DNA of 64,000 nt from Parus major (lineage: Eukaryota; Chordata; Aves; Passeriformes; Paridae), in the NCBI RefSeq assembly GCF_001522545.3, contig NC_031769.1:126364220-126428219 (forward strand), in the 5' to 3' direction. The notes below the pieces were generated by a model. The model was not told the DNA's origin. It searched no databases and saw nothing but the letters and a program-made list of their open reading frames with translations. This document shows positions 48,346-60,700 of the stretch, piece after piece (the stretch's first letter is position 1; the number at the start of each line of letters is the position of its first letter). The position numbers were made by a program, and so were the translations under genes.

Positions 48346-51164
48346 GCATATGTAAATATAAGTACAGTTTTTGAACTTGCCTGCCAGTTTATGGAAGTCT
48401 TAAAGCAGTTCTCATGCAAGAATGAAAAGATTTCCTACAAAATCTGCATCCATATGAAGTGGGGTTTAGGGGTTCTCTGTCAGAGTTCTCTGCCAGAAAT
48501 ATTTCCTTTTGAGGCCAAAGTTGGAGTAAGGTGTTAGACTTTTTTTTTTTTTTAATATCTTGCATCCAGAGAATCAAACCTCCTTTCTTCACATATCCAC
48601 CTTCATACATGCAAACTTCCCATATACACAAATGTTAGAGGAGCTGATGAAAATACAGACTGCCCCCACAGAGGTTACCCCATTTATTTTTGGAACCTGT
48701 TGTAAATCAGGTTTTAAAAGCCCACCATATCAGACCTATGATGCAATAAATATCTCCTTCTGTAAACTACCTGTATGCTAATTCTTGACTTACAGTAATT
48801 ATCTTTTTAGCATTGTACATAAATGTTCTATTAGAATTACATTTTTGTGCATTTCCAGAACAAACAACTATGTAATCACTTGAAGATAAGTTTTACTTGC
48901 ATATGATTATCTAAAAAGCTAATTGTGAACCATCTAATATTACAAAAATGTGTGTGGACACACGGACTTAAATGTACAAAACAGGTTTCTCACACTTATA
49001 CTTTGGTGTTCCAGAAAATGAAGTTTTATTCACTTGTTTCTATACAGGAGAGAGTCTCATAGTCCTGATAGCTCAGGTACATTATGATACAATTCAACCT
49101 ATGAAAATCCTGCATAGTCTAGGAATGTATAGATTAAAGATTTATAACTAATGAAAACCAGCTAATGGGAAAAAGTTTAAACATCATGTGTGTGATACCA
49201 CAAGTTTCCATTAGGGTATTATTGATGTGTTCTAGGAAAGTGGAGGGGTTTTTATGTTTCTTTAAGATTCAAAGGTTGTAATATTGAGGTATGGGCTTGT
49301 AATACATACCTATAGACCAGTTTTCCCTTAAAATGTTGATTTCTTTGGGAGTTTGTAACTGAAATGTTACTTTGTGCCACAGCTAACTAAGAGTATTTGC
49401 TAATTTCAGAGTTACAATGAATTTCAATAGTGATGGCATTATCAACTTCAGATTTATGGATAATGCAGTTTTTTTACTTATCAAAATAATTGTTGGGGCG
49501 AAACAAAGTTTCCACAAAAATTCCACAATAGCTGTAGGATATTTGCACTCATGCATGCACACACCCACAGAGAGATACCATCCCTTGGTGGTGGTGGGGG
49601 ACAAAAGCCTGTTGATGATGGAAATTCAAGGTGTTCAGATACCAATCTGGGATTGACAAAAACTTGTCCAGTTGAACTGACTCTGCAATTAGGAGGTGGG
49701 AAAATCTCAATTACAGACTTTTTCAAACATCATCAGCATTTTGGTGCAAGAACTTTGAGGAATGGAGAATGTGTTCTTGTGTGTTTAGCAATGCTTCTTT
49801 CGTTTCCTAATGCAGGTTTTTTTTGCCTCTGTCAGAATATTCAGAGCTTCTAGCAAACAATGGCAAAAAAATAAAGAGGCTTTGGGTATGTTTTTGCACA
49901 TGCATATTTATGTGTAGAAATGTATTTTGATTTTTATTTCATGGTAAATACTGTTATAGTTAGAGGTACTGAACATTTCATGAAAACAAAGCAGCACCTG
50001 ACTGCTGAGGAGCTCTCACTGTAGCTATGAGGATTCCTGTCCACTTCTGACTATTGAAAGAAGGAAAAGATTTGTGTTGTGAAACACTTGGCAGACATAA
50101 ATGCTTCAATTATGAAGCCCTTGAACTGCCCTTTCAAGTTAAAGAAGCACAGCAAACCAAAAACACAGACTGCATAAATAAAAAAAAAAGAGTCAATGTT
50201 TAGAGGTTTATTCTAATGAACAGCAGGAAGATTACCTGTCTTTAAAAACTGTATGTTGTTAATGGGTGGGCAGGGCAAAGAATAAGTATGACAGAAATAG
50301 TTAATAATAAGGGTCTGTCTCAAGCTAAGAAATTATTTCTTTCTCTTTCTTTTTGCTTTCTACCTTTGCAATGCTGTAGGACACAGTGGTGGAAAACAAC
50401 TGAATGTCACTCAGTAGAATGAACTGATGCATTTGTCTTTGTGCCAGTCTACCTGTTGCATTTGGAAGCAGTCTCATTTTTCTAAAGTTGTTTTGGATGG
50501 AAAGTGCTGCAGTACTTTTATTTTTTTCCTTTAATCTAAACAATAAAATGTAAATTAATTTATATTTTTAAAAAGGAGATATTTTAAAAAATATATTTAT
50601 TTTTACTGCTTACTACAGAACAGTGATTGGGAAGACACTTCACCCATATGACAGATCTTGCATTCCAACTTCAATTTCTTTGCCATCCAGAGATACAGGA
50701 AACTTAGAGGAAAGCTTACTGTGTCCTTGCTCCATATCAGTCAAGGCATTTAAATGCCTGAACATTTAAAGCTCTTCCATGCCCTTATCACTTTGTGTCT
50801 GAGCACTTTGTTTCGTACACAAGGTGCATGACATTATTACGAGAACAAATGTTACTTGGTGAACAGTCTGTGCTGAGAGAGCCTTTGCTGAGTGGTCAGC
50901 CAAGAGCAGAAAGGACTAGCTTTGAACAAGAATGATTGTCACAAGAATTTTTGGCATTGCCCATGTGAAGCTGATACCTTGCAGTCCCTGACTGCACTTT
51001 GAGCTTGTTACTCTTGTGTTTGAGGTTTCAGCCTACAGAAAGTCTGTGTGTGTTTCCAGTAGCACTTATTGCTACCGGATGTTCTGTATTTGCTACATAA
51101 ATAAGCTTTTTGCTGGCATTTAGAAAACAAAATGCTGATGGAGTAAGACAAGTCTTCTAGCATG

Positions 51165-51598
51165 AGCTTTACTGAGGTCTTAATGCCTTCCGCCTGCGGC
51201 CAGAAAAGCTCCCCCAGGAGAGACAAGGCTGCTCTCCCGGGCTTGGCAGGGAGATGCCTGCTCTGCTGGGCACTTCTTGCTCAGATTAGCATAGCCCAGC
51301 CTATATCACACACACACCCAGTAATACCTCATTTTGCCACTGGCATGAGGCCAAAAGCACAAGCATTACAGGGATATAAAGCGGGAAGTTACTGCAAAGA
51401 ATCACAAACTAACGTGAGACTAGACCAAATTTTTGCAAACAGCAGAAAATGTGATCTTTGTTGTAGATGGCTCGTGCATTTAATGTAGATGTTTATACGA
51501 TTGAAGCACTTAATAAGTGTTTTCATTGAGTACAGTTACAGAACAGCTGCATAAATCTGAAGTGCTTCTGTTCATTTTTATTTTTTTTTTCTCCGTAG
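51165..51598 (+). promoter_or_regulatory. Candidate SLC26A7 proximal promoter or 5' UTR intron
   Basis: A local GC-richer patch (51180-51300) stands out in AT-rich sequence just upstream of the first SLC26A7 coding exon. A TATAAA motif lies at 51375-51380. A pyrimidine tract ending CTCCGTAG at 51591-51598 could be the acceptor of the start-codon exon, in which case a non-coding first exon lies further upstream. The two readings (TATA promoter here, or intron with an upstream promoter) cannot be settled from sequence. Confidence 0.35.
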
Positions 51599-51706
51599 TT
51601 TATAACTGGAAAATCTCAGAAGAAATCTGGAGACTGACAGAGATCAGGGTGGTTCCTCAACTGTGCACTCTCCTGACAGAGACACTGCTTTTGTGGGGTA
51701 GGAACG

Positions 51707-51896
51707 ATGTCAGGGGCAAAAAGGAAAAGAAGCACAGTCTGGAGGAAGATCCAGGCTGTTCGCTTTGAAGATATCAAAGCCTGGTTTATGAGAAGGCTGC
51801 CCATCTTGAAATGGGTACCTGCCTACAACTGGAAGGAAAATTTGGCTCCTGATACTGTTTCTGGGATGATGCTAGCCATCCAACAGGTGACTCAAG
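51707..51896 (+). CDS. SLC26A7: SLC26A7 first coding exon (partial gene; rest beyond the window)
   Basis: The ATG at 51707 has A at -3. It starts 63 codons plus one base, ending at CAAG|GTACAG (donor GT at 51897-51898). The peptide starts [14 protein letters not shown], contains [18 protein letters not shown], and ends in [15 protein letters not shown], closely matching the human SLC26A7 N-terminus as I know it. It covers the cytosolic N-terminus and the first part of the transporter core; the DTVSG...Q motif is typical of SLC26 proteins. SLC26A7 carries chloride, bicarbonate and iodide across plasma or endosomal membranes in kidney, stomach and thyroid cells. The second coding exon was not found before 64000, so intron 1 exceeds 12.1 kb. 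Transcription is + strand, as in human relative to OTUD6B. Confidence 0.93.
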
Positions 51897-52482
51897 GTAC
51901 AGTCAACTCATTTCAGATTACTATTTTATCTGGTCATATCTAATGTTGATTGAATCTAAATAAAAATATAAGGAAAAATATATATAGTCTTAACTCATTT
52001 ATAGAGTGAATGTGCAAATGTGGATAGAAATGCATTGTGGCATTGTAGTTAATTTCTGTGGAACTTTACTATTTATCCCATACCTTTGACAATTTTTCAA
52101 ACATTTTATATGGAAGGTGAGAGAGCAGTGAATCTATTCATCCTGGATTTGGTTATATACAGTGATTTATCAGTTAAATTACCACCTTTTTCTCTATTTC
52201 ACACAGAAAAAAAATATAACTAAATGATAATTGCACTATGAGATATGCTATTCTGGAAGAAACATGTGCATGATACTATTACCTGTAAAAATCCAAAACA
52301 CAACAGGAAAAATTCACAATTTTCTGTGCATAAAGAATATTCCTGGCAGAGGTATTATCCAGGGAGAGGATCTGTGGCATTCATAGCTTGTACGCTGATT
52401 TAATGCTGTATTGCATTACCTACCACACCTCTTTTCAAGCAGAAATACAAAGCAGGGGTGGAGCTAGATTTCATTTTACAGA

Positions 52483-52525
52483 TTAAAAAAAAAAAAAAAA
52501 GAAAAAAGAAGAATAAAAGGAAGGA
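52483..52525. repeat. A-rich simple repeat
   Basis: A run of about 17 A continues into A/G-rich units. No element body was recognised upstream. Confidence 0.8.
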
Positions 52526-55074
52526 AAAGGAATAGCTTCCCAAACCCTGCACAATGACCTGCAGAAACTTTAAGCTCCAGTCATGTTGCTTAGTAAAGTG
52601 ATTTCTACAATGAAATAAATGCGTGTCTTTTGGTGTGTCTTTGATAATGTCACCTTCTTTTGATAATTTCTTATATTTATCTCAGACAAATCACAGTTTC
52701 TTATCTCAGATGGACTTTAACTCTTTCCTTCATGTGAATGACATATATTGTTTCCTAAGTCCTCCATATTAAGTATGCTTAACTATCATTCTCGTTGTTT
52801 AATTATAAAAACTCCCTTAATTGAATTATGCTGGAACTGGAAACAACTGATTTCTGTAAGTATTTGTGCTTTTAAAGTAATTAGGAACATCTGCATTGGC
52901 ATGATTTAAGGACTTTAATACTGTAAGTCTGCAAAGTATCTAATTTCACTGGATGTGTGTATACAACAATTAATTAAACTGCTGCAAATAACAGTATGTT
53001 GAAATTCATCAAAAACACTATGTTAAATAGCATTTCTGCAGTGTTGGTAGTTTTAGGAAGGATTTTCATGTTTGACTCTTGTACCAAGAAGTTGTTTACT
53101 GTAACAGATAAATTTAAGAAGACCCAATGAAGACAGAAAATACAGGTCTGAGTTTTCTAGATTATTTTTAAGTACTCTAGAAACAATTTTATCCTTATTT
53201 TATGCTATTTAAAAAAAAAAAAAATACTTTGAAACTCCTGATCTGTTTTTTCTTTCTCTGCTTGCTGCTTCTCAAGATTTTGGAAAGATTTTAGGGGATG
53301 AAATAGGAAGAGAGTTAGAGACCAAAGTATTTCATCATGTTTGTGGTGCTTTCCCTAGTGTTGTAAGCATTCTAGTTACCAGAACTATCCTAATATTTCC
53401 ACAGGAAAACTTATACATGAAAAGAAGTTCCATTTGTTATATAGCACAAAGGAAAAAATCCCAAATTTTGCGGGGTCCTATTGTGACTTCTTTCCTCCAC
53501 CCACAAGATAAATCAAGAAATTTTGTAATGCAATGCAGAAATTCTAATAATAGTAGGGAAAAAAGGTAACTGATGATAATTGGCTTGTTGAGCATAGTGT
53601 CAACCTCAGCAACAGGTTTAAACAAATTCAAGTATAAGGAAATAAACCTGAGTTATGGAAGTATTTTGAAAAATGTGCAGTTGTATTTGTACACAACAGT
53701 TTTCTGAGTGATGAAAGCTGCAAACTTCAGGGTGGAGAGCAGTCCAGTAGCTTGAGAATAATTAAGAAAGGCCTTCCAAATGAGCTGTGTTTTTCACATT
53801 TTCCTTCTGTGGGATATCTTACTCATCTGGCACTGGTCATATTCAGACTATTCAGGTTGGCAACTGCTCCGATCTGCTGTAATGTGCTGGTGTTCCAGCT
53901 TCTAATCTAAATTTTAGATAAAATTGCTGGTTTCTCTTTGTATAGTAAGGAAGAAAAGATGAAAACCACTCTCCTTACTGTGTTGTAGTGAAAGCAACAA
54001 AACTGGGCTGGGGAAAAGGAGACTGAGGGGTGTAGTGAGATGGAAAGTAAAGGCATGGGATTATCATGATGCACTGCTGGGCATTTGTGATGAAAGAGTC
54101 ATTCCTGAAACCAAGCAGTTATTCTGAAAATGTTCCTATAGTTGTTTTATTGTCTGCTAAAAAGAAGAAATAAATATTAATTCAGGAGACCCAAAATTCA
54201 GTGCTCTTTAGCTATTGAATTAATAATTGTATTGTCTCTGTACATATCCCCTAGAGTCCTTTATCTATTTATGCAGAATATGGAGAAAGAAATGTCAAAG
54301 ATAATTATGTTTCTAAAAATTCTATGAAAATATCACGTAGGAGAAAGGCCCTACAAGTTCTAACATAAAAGAAAGCCCTTTCAAATGCACCAATTGGTGC
54401 AAAGGTCCAGCTGAACTTGCACAGTCTGACTCCGAAGTCAGTCACCCACAAGTCAAAACCAGTAAAGGAAATCAGGCTTCATCAGTTCCAGCTCTTCAAT
54501 ATTAGTTCCAAATGTAGTTTAATAATGATGACATAGAATCCTTATTTTTACTTTGATACCTAAGGTTGAAAAAATAATCTTTGAATCTAAAATGAACTTC
54601 ATGATGCAATCTTGAAGTTTGCTATATATTGTAATAGGAATTAAGAAATTTGAGCTTTTATATTTTGGTAATCACTACATAATTTGTCTCAAAAACTTCT
54701 CAAAACTCAAAAATTGATAGACCAGAGCAAGATATCTCTAAATTAACAAAATAAATCTCTAATTTCCTTGTTGGATTAGCATTCATTGCTCTCTTCCCTT
54801 TCCCTGTAAAACTTATTAATACCCTATCAACAGTCATTCTATGAAGAGTCTTCTTTCCATTTAATTCTGTATCCCTCATCCTTGCAAAAAAATTCAAGTG
54901 CTAGATCCATGTAAATGTCTCATAATTGCCTAACCTTCTTTTTCCTTTCCAAATTGAAATCATGCTAATAAAACAGAGGGTCTGCTGTGCAGGTAAGTAG
55001 TTCTCAGCAAGCTGCTTTTGTGCTCTTCACTGGCCAATGAAGACTTAGTTGATAAGAGTTTATGAATATTAATT

Positions 55075-55505
55075 TATTAGAGAGCATCCAAAGGAGGGTA
55101 ACAAGGATGATGAAGGGCCTTGTGGCTAAATGAAGAGCAGCTGAGGTGACCTGGTCTGTTCAGCCTGGAGGAGAGGAGACTGAGGGGAAACCTCGATATG
55201 TTCATGAGGGGAGCTGGAGAGGAGGTAATGATCTCTCTGGTGACCAGGGACACGACTTGAGCAAACTGAGTCAGAGTTGGGTTGGATATCAGGGAAAGGT
55301 TCTTCACCTGGAGAGTGTTTGGGCACTGGAGCAGCTCCCCAGGGAAGTGGTCACAGCATCAGCCTGACAGAGTTCAAGAATTGTTTGGACAATGCTCTCA
55401 GGCACGTGGTGGGACTCTTGGGGATGGTCCTGTGCAGGGCTGGGAGTTGGACTCGATGATCTTTATAGATCCCTTCCAACTCAGTTTATTCTGTGATTCT
55501 ATGCC
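55075..55505 (+). mobile_element. CR1 non-LTR retrotransposon, 5'-truncated, in SLC26A7 intron 1
   Basis: A roughly 430-bp CR1 3' end in + orientation. It contains GAGCATCCAAAGGAGGGTAA, GACCTGGTCTGTTCAGCCTG, GGGAAGTGGTCACAGCATC and the tail TTCTGTGATTCTATG. The ORF2 C-terminal region is broken by indels. It resembles the copy at 6136-6594 and is similarly preserved. Confidence 0.92.
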
Positions 55506-56436
55506 TGTGAGAGGTGGTGAATGACTGCATCTACATCACTTTTTTTTTCTTTCCTTTCATTCACTTATTAAGTTGTCTATCTTGACTGACAAGTTTTCTC
55601 ACTTCTGCTTTTCTGAGTCTCTCCCACATCCTTTGAGGAGGAGTGAGTGGCTGGCTGGGTACTTAACTGCTGGCCAGAATCCCACCACAGGCATGATTCA
55701 TCTGACTAAATCTAACCATCTGCTTTGTTAAGATCAATTAATTATGTTAATAAGATTAGTAAATAGATTACTCTTAGTGTAACAGGATGGGCTCAGGTAT
55801 AGACACTGACGAGGCAGATGTCAAAGTTTAGGTGTCTTAACCTTTATATCCATGGCATTGTGAGTAATAAACAGCTCATGTTTAACAGCTCATGGTTAAA
55901 GGCAGGTCTTACTGTTTTCTTTTCTGTTTTCATCCATTGACCTCTCACAATATAATTGTGGATTTTTTTGTGTGGCATGGTCACCCCATACTAATATAAG
56001 AAGAATTCTTTAATCAGCCTGGGTCAGAATTTTTCTTGGTTTCCTTACGTGATAAAATTAAGATGCATTATGATGCAGTCTTTCCATGTAGCTAAATCTC
56101 ATAAAACTGTCATCATGTTTTTTTCTGTAGCCTTCTGAACATGTGCTATAGTCCCATCATGTCTCTTCAGAAAGTAGCTGCTTAGCTCATTTTCACAGTG
56201 GTAACTTTTATTGCACCAAGCAAATTATTTGTCTTTACTTTCAAGGCCTTTCATAGGTGATTTTTCCTGAAATCATTTATTCATTACCAAGCTCTTGACC
56301 CATGTACCATTAATCCATTTTGTTATCCTTCTTAGTTCAGTCTTGTCTTTTCAAAGAGCTTTTTGCTTCAGGATTTAAATTTTGCAGTGTATATTTGTTG
56401 GTAGTCATACCTCAGTATTTTGCTATTTAGAATGTG

Positions 56437-56500
56437 GGGTTTGTGTTTTTTGTTTTTTGTTGGTTTTTTTTGTTTGTTTGTTTTTTTGGGGTTTATTTGC
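56437..56500. repeat. T-rich (TTTTG/TTTG)n simple repeat
   Basis: Repeated TTTTTTG and TTTG units over about 60 bp. Confidence 0.8.
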
Positions 56501-57710
56501 TGTTTGTTGTTTTCCTGGGCAGAATTGTGCACAGACACTGCTCACACAGGCTGGCATGTAGAAGCCATGCAGCTAGTACCATGACCCATCACTAAGCTTC
56601 CCTGAACACAAGAGAAATAAAGAAAAGTTTGTCTAAAAAGTTTCTAAAACAGACCCTCTGCCATGCAGCTGTGTTCATTGCCAGAGGAATTATTACCCAA
56701 GTTAGTCTGCTTGAATATATAATTTAATGTATGTAACTTATTTATGTTCTCTATACAGGTAGGGGACACAGATGTGTCTGAAGAATTTTGGTCATGACAT
56801 GCTGTAAAAATTAAGTGCTCTGCATAACACTTGAAGTTGTTTTGTTCTTTCTGGATGTAAATTCCTAAAGTAGGTACCTAACTTCAGACAACATCAACCC
56901 TTCTCTAAGGCTTCTTCCAAGATCTCACTTGAGGTTTTGATAATTATAAATCTCATCTTCAGGCTATTAATGACCAGACAGACTCCTGCTTATACAAATA
57001 TATGACTTAAATTTTTATTTTTTTTTGTAATTTTATAGGTGATGATAATAATTATACCCTACACATTTTATTCTAACAATTTAGAGCTCTTTACACTGTC
57101 CACTACTAGAAAAGTTTATGGGTGGGGAAATTAGACACACAAAAATGTTTTTGCTTGAAACAGAGAAATTACTCATACAATACTACATTGAGAGTTTATG
57201 GTGCAAAGAATTCAGGTTTCAGTAGTTTGATACTGATATGAATGTCTAACACTGCAGCTGACTGAAATCCTTCCAAAAACCCCCAAACCTACAAGTGCTT
57301 TTTCAGCCTGTAAAAAAATGGGTACAAAAAAAAGGCATGCTACTTTCTACTGAAGTATTTGGTCTAAATGGAAGCCTCAGTGCAAAATTAGAACTTTGAC
57401 TCAGTTTCCTGAAGGATGATGACTTTGCCATGTGGGAAATGGTCAAGCACATGGATATATAACTGATACCAAACAGAGAAAATGAAACACATTCAAACTG
57501 AAGGCTGAGATGGGTAATTGCCATCTCAGGATTCTGAAAAACTAGGTAAGTGTTATTGTGTATCTGGTAACACATACCCTAGGTGATTCTGTCAAATTTG
57601 GAATTATTTATATGATTGATAGTGAGCATAGTGTTGTACCCCAGTTACAAGTCTATATTGCAGATGAGGGACTGGGCCAGATGCAAGCCATGGAGTTGTA
57701 TTCCTATTTA

Positions 57711-57756
57711 GTAATAATAATAACTTTCATAATAATAATAATAATAATAAAAAAAA
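57711..57756. repeat. (AAT)n microsatellite
   Basis: Two blocks of AAT units, the second with seven units followed by an A-run. This is a likely length-variable marker. Confidence 0.9.
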
Positions 57757-60700
57757 CATATGCATGTAGAGCAATAAAGGACATCAGAGTGATTGATTCA
57801 GCTATGCAATTCTGAAGCAAGGCTCTAGGACAGCTGGTGGGTTTTGCTTCAGATTTATGTATGGATTCTAAAGACAAATCTGCTGCTGCTCTCAGTTAGA
57901 TGTGGTTTTAATGATGTGTTGGAAAATAATTAGCCTATTTGGAAAAAAAAAGGGCTGAGTTAGGAGGCACAAAGAAATTGATGACCACTTGCAGTGCAGT
58001 CTGTTGATCCATTATCACAAATATAGTGTGTTGTTTTGGTTGCCTCTGTTCACGGAAGGTGATCTCAGTAGAAGAAAAGGCTAGGAGAAGGAGCAGAAAA
58101 AACAAAGATTATATTTGGGAGAAAACTTAAATGGCTCAGACAGGTTAATTAAAACATGAGAAGGTTTTTTCCTTATCAGGAAAGGTTTTTAAATTAAAAG
58201 GCAGTTGCAACACATGGAAAAGTGAAAATAAAGCAACATGAATATGTTTAGATTTAAAACTGGAATTAGTTCTAAAAATATTGCATTTAAATATTGGGAT
58301 ATGAAGATGGAACTTCTTATCACATAATTCCATCAGATGTGCTAAATTACAGGCAATTGTGTTTGCCTGTCTTAAGGGGGAACAGACCACAAGAGAGGGT
58401 CTTCACAATTTTACGTCCCCTTTCAATTTTATGCTCTCTTTTGAGCTGCAGCTCAAAAAAAGAAGTGAAGTTTTTGACTTCTGTATATATAAGAAAAAGT
58501 TAAGTCAAATGTGTGGGAGTTTCAAAATTAAAACAATGCCACTATATTTCTGATTCAGTCTTTTCTTGCAAAGTTTGTGGAATCATAAACATTATTCTGT
58601 TTCTTTTGAAATAAAGAGTTTTCTGTGTTACACTGCATGTACTCAATAGCTGCCCATTGGAAGCATGAGGGTAGAAGATTTGGACTTTCAAACTTAACAG
58701 ATTGCAATGATGTCAGTGTTTGTAGTTTTAAAAAAATATTTTTTTTGTAGGCAGCTAGTACAGGGATATGCTTCACGTAGAATTTATACATAATATTGTA
58801 CATTTGCTGCCTTTCCTATGACCTATCATGAACAAGAACTGCTTTGGCTCAAGAGGATTTTGGTAGGCTGTTTTTTTGGAGGGTGGAGGGCCCTTGAGAC
58901 ATATTTTCTCTGAAAGTTAAATATGTAGATGGCATCTGATGAAATCAGTATTGTTATTTCTGCCAACTTCTTTTCTTTTTTATTCTTCAAGCCCAATAAT
59001 AACTCACTGAGTCTTGGTGTGGTTTGTATGTTTTAATTAAAGTTAATTTAATCTGGAGCTGGATTTATTGCTGAACAACTAATTCCTTAACACTGGCTGG
59101 AGACCTTGACATTAAAAAAAATTAACTATACTGCCTTCCTGCATTCCAGAACTGGTGCCCAGTGTTTTGAAAGGCATGATGCCAAAAACTTCTATAATTT
59201 TTTTTTCTTAGCTTTTCATGGAGGAACCCCAGCTGTGTCTTCTCAAGGGTGATAGTTGCCGGGGGTTTATTTCAGGCTCGGATCATAAACGTAGACATAA
59301 ATATACTCTGAGCTGACTAACTGGAGCTAATAATTTTATTAAGGGGTAAAGCTGCCTTGTAAATATACATCTGGCTTACAAATAACACGCATAGATGAAA
59401 TCAAATAGGCACATTAGGAAGCAGAGCCAGAAAAACCTCCTACAGAATGCATTGGAGGATCCACGTAGTTCGTGATTTGTGGAAGAGGGTGTTCAGTTGA
59501 ACTCTGTTATAGCTCTCCCATGCAAAGAATAATGATGTAAGCTGAATATGAAATTTAACATGCTAGTGAGTAAATGTGGGACAATGTTTCACACTTTACA
59601 ACTTTCCAGTGGAGGAGCAGAGCACTTAGGCTGCTGTGCATCCAATATTTTATTTCTAATGTCTATAAAAATTCTTCCAAGTTACAAATGTGCTAATACA
59701 GACCTATCTAACAAACTGTTAGAAATGTGAATTCAGCTTCTGGATGACCTCTGACTCCCTTGGGGCCTCCTGCCCAGGTGCACTCTGGTGTACACACATT
59801 GTATGACCAGATGAGCTGCACAGATCCCTGTGCCTTGGGGTGCCAGAGCACCATGGACAGAGGCTGAGAAACCCAGGAAACGTTGATATTTGAAGGAAGA
59901 AATGACACCACATATAATCTTCCAGATCAGAAAACCATTAGTGTTCAGATCCTTGGCCATCAATTTGCCAAAATGAATGCCCTTTTCATGGATTTCAGCA
60001 AGTCCAGCTCATCTGGATTAGGGCCTGCAATCACTTATAATAGGTTTTTGTTTCTCAAAAGATTACTTCATAGTTACCTGCTTGCCAGAAGTTTCTTATG
60101 GCTTCATTCTCTGTTTATTCTTATTGAAATACAGAGAAATTTACCTATAATCCACTTTCAAAATGCTTCTTTGATTCTGGAGATGGCTGAATTCTTCAGG
60201 TATTATGGCTGACTAGTGGACAATAGCTCATAGAACTCACTGTGAAACAACATAAAATCTTTGTGGTGTTTAGATATTGCGTCAAATTCAGCCTAAAGAG
60301 GTCTTAACATTTCATCTCAGATTGTCTGTGAAGACTGACAGCCTTTTTTGAGGAGCTCTATTATAAGAAAACAGTATAAATTCTTAATGTTCTGTTTTGT
60401 ACGTATCTAAACTCTATTACATACAGAAGGGTCAGGTAGTCTTGAATAGTGAAATCATAAGTGGGTCGTGCCGTCCATTTGTTTCTTGTTCCACAATGTT
60501 TGCATATTTCCCTTTTGAACAATAAGATACAAATGCCAGTATCTGGAGATCTGTAAAGTGGCAGAACAGAACAGTGTTTTCTCAAATCTCCCTTTGATGT
60601 GGTTGTCAGATGGTACATTGGGAGAGCTGCATTTCAGAGTCTGTCAAATACTGCGAATTCAGGTACTATGGCTAACACAGCTGAGGTGCTTAACTCTCAG

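Larger units (their letters stand above)
29950..51160. other. Long intergenic region between OTUD6B and SLC26A7
   Basis: About 21 kb with no coding exon that I can assign. In human LRRC69 lies here, but I found no leucine-rich-repeat pattern on either strand. The interval holds CR1 fragments (32823, 37576, 45045, 48140), a solo LTR (37664), simple repeats, a 70-bp duplication (33508) and isolated open frames of unknown meaning (31587-31832, 38235-38675 minus, 40068-40415 minus). Confidence 0.5.
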
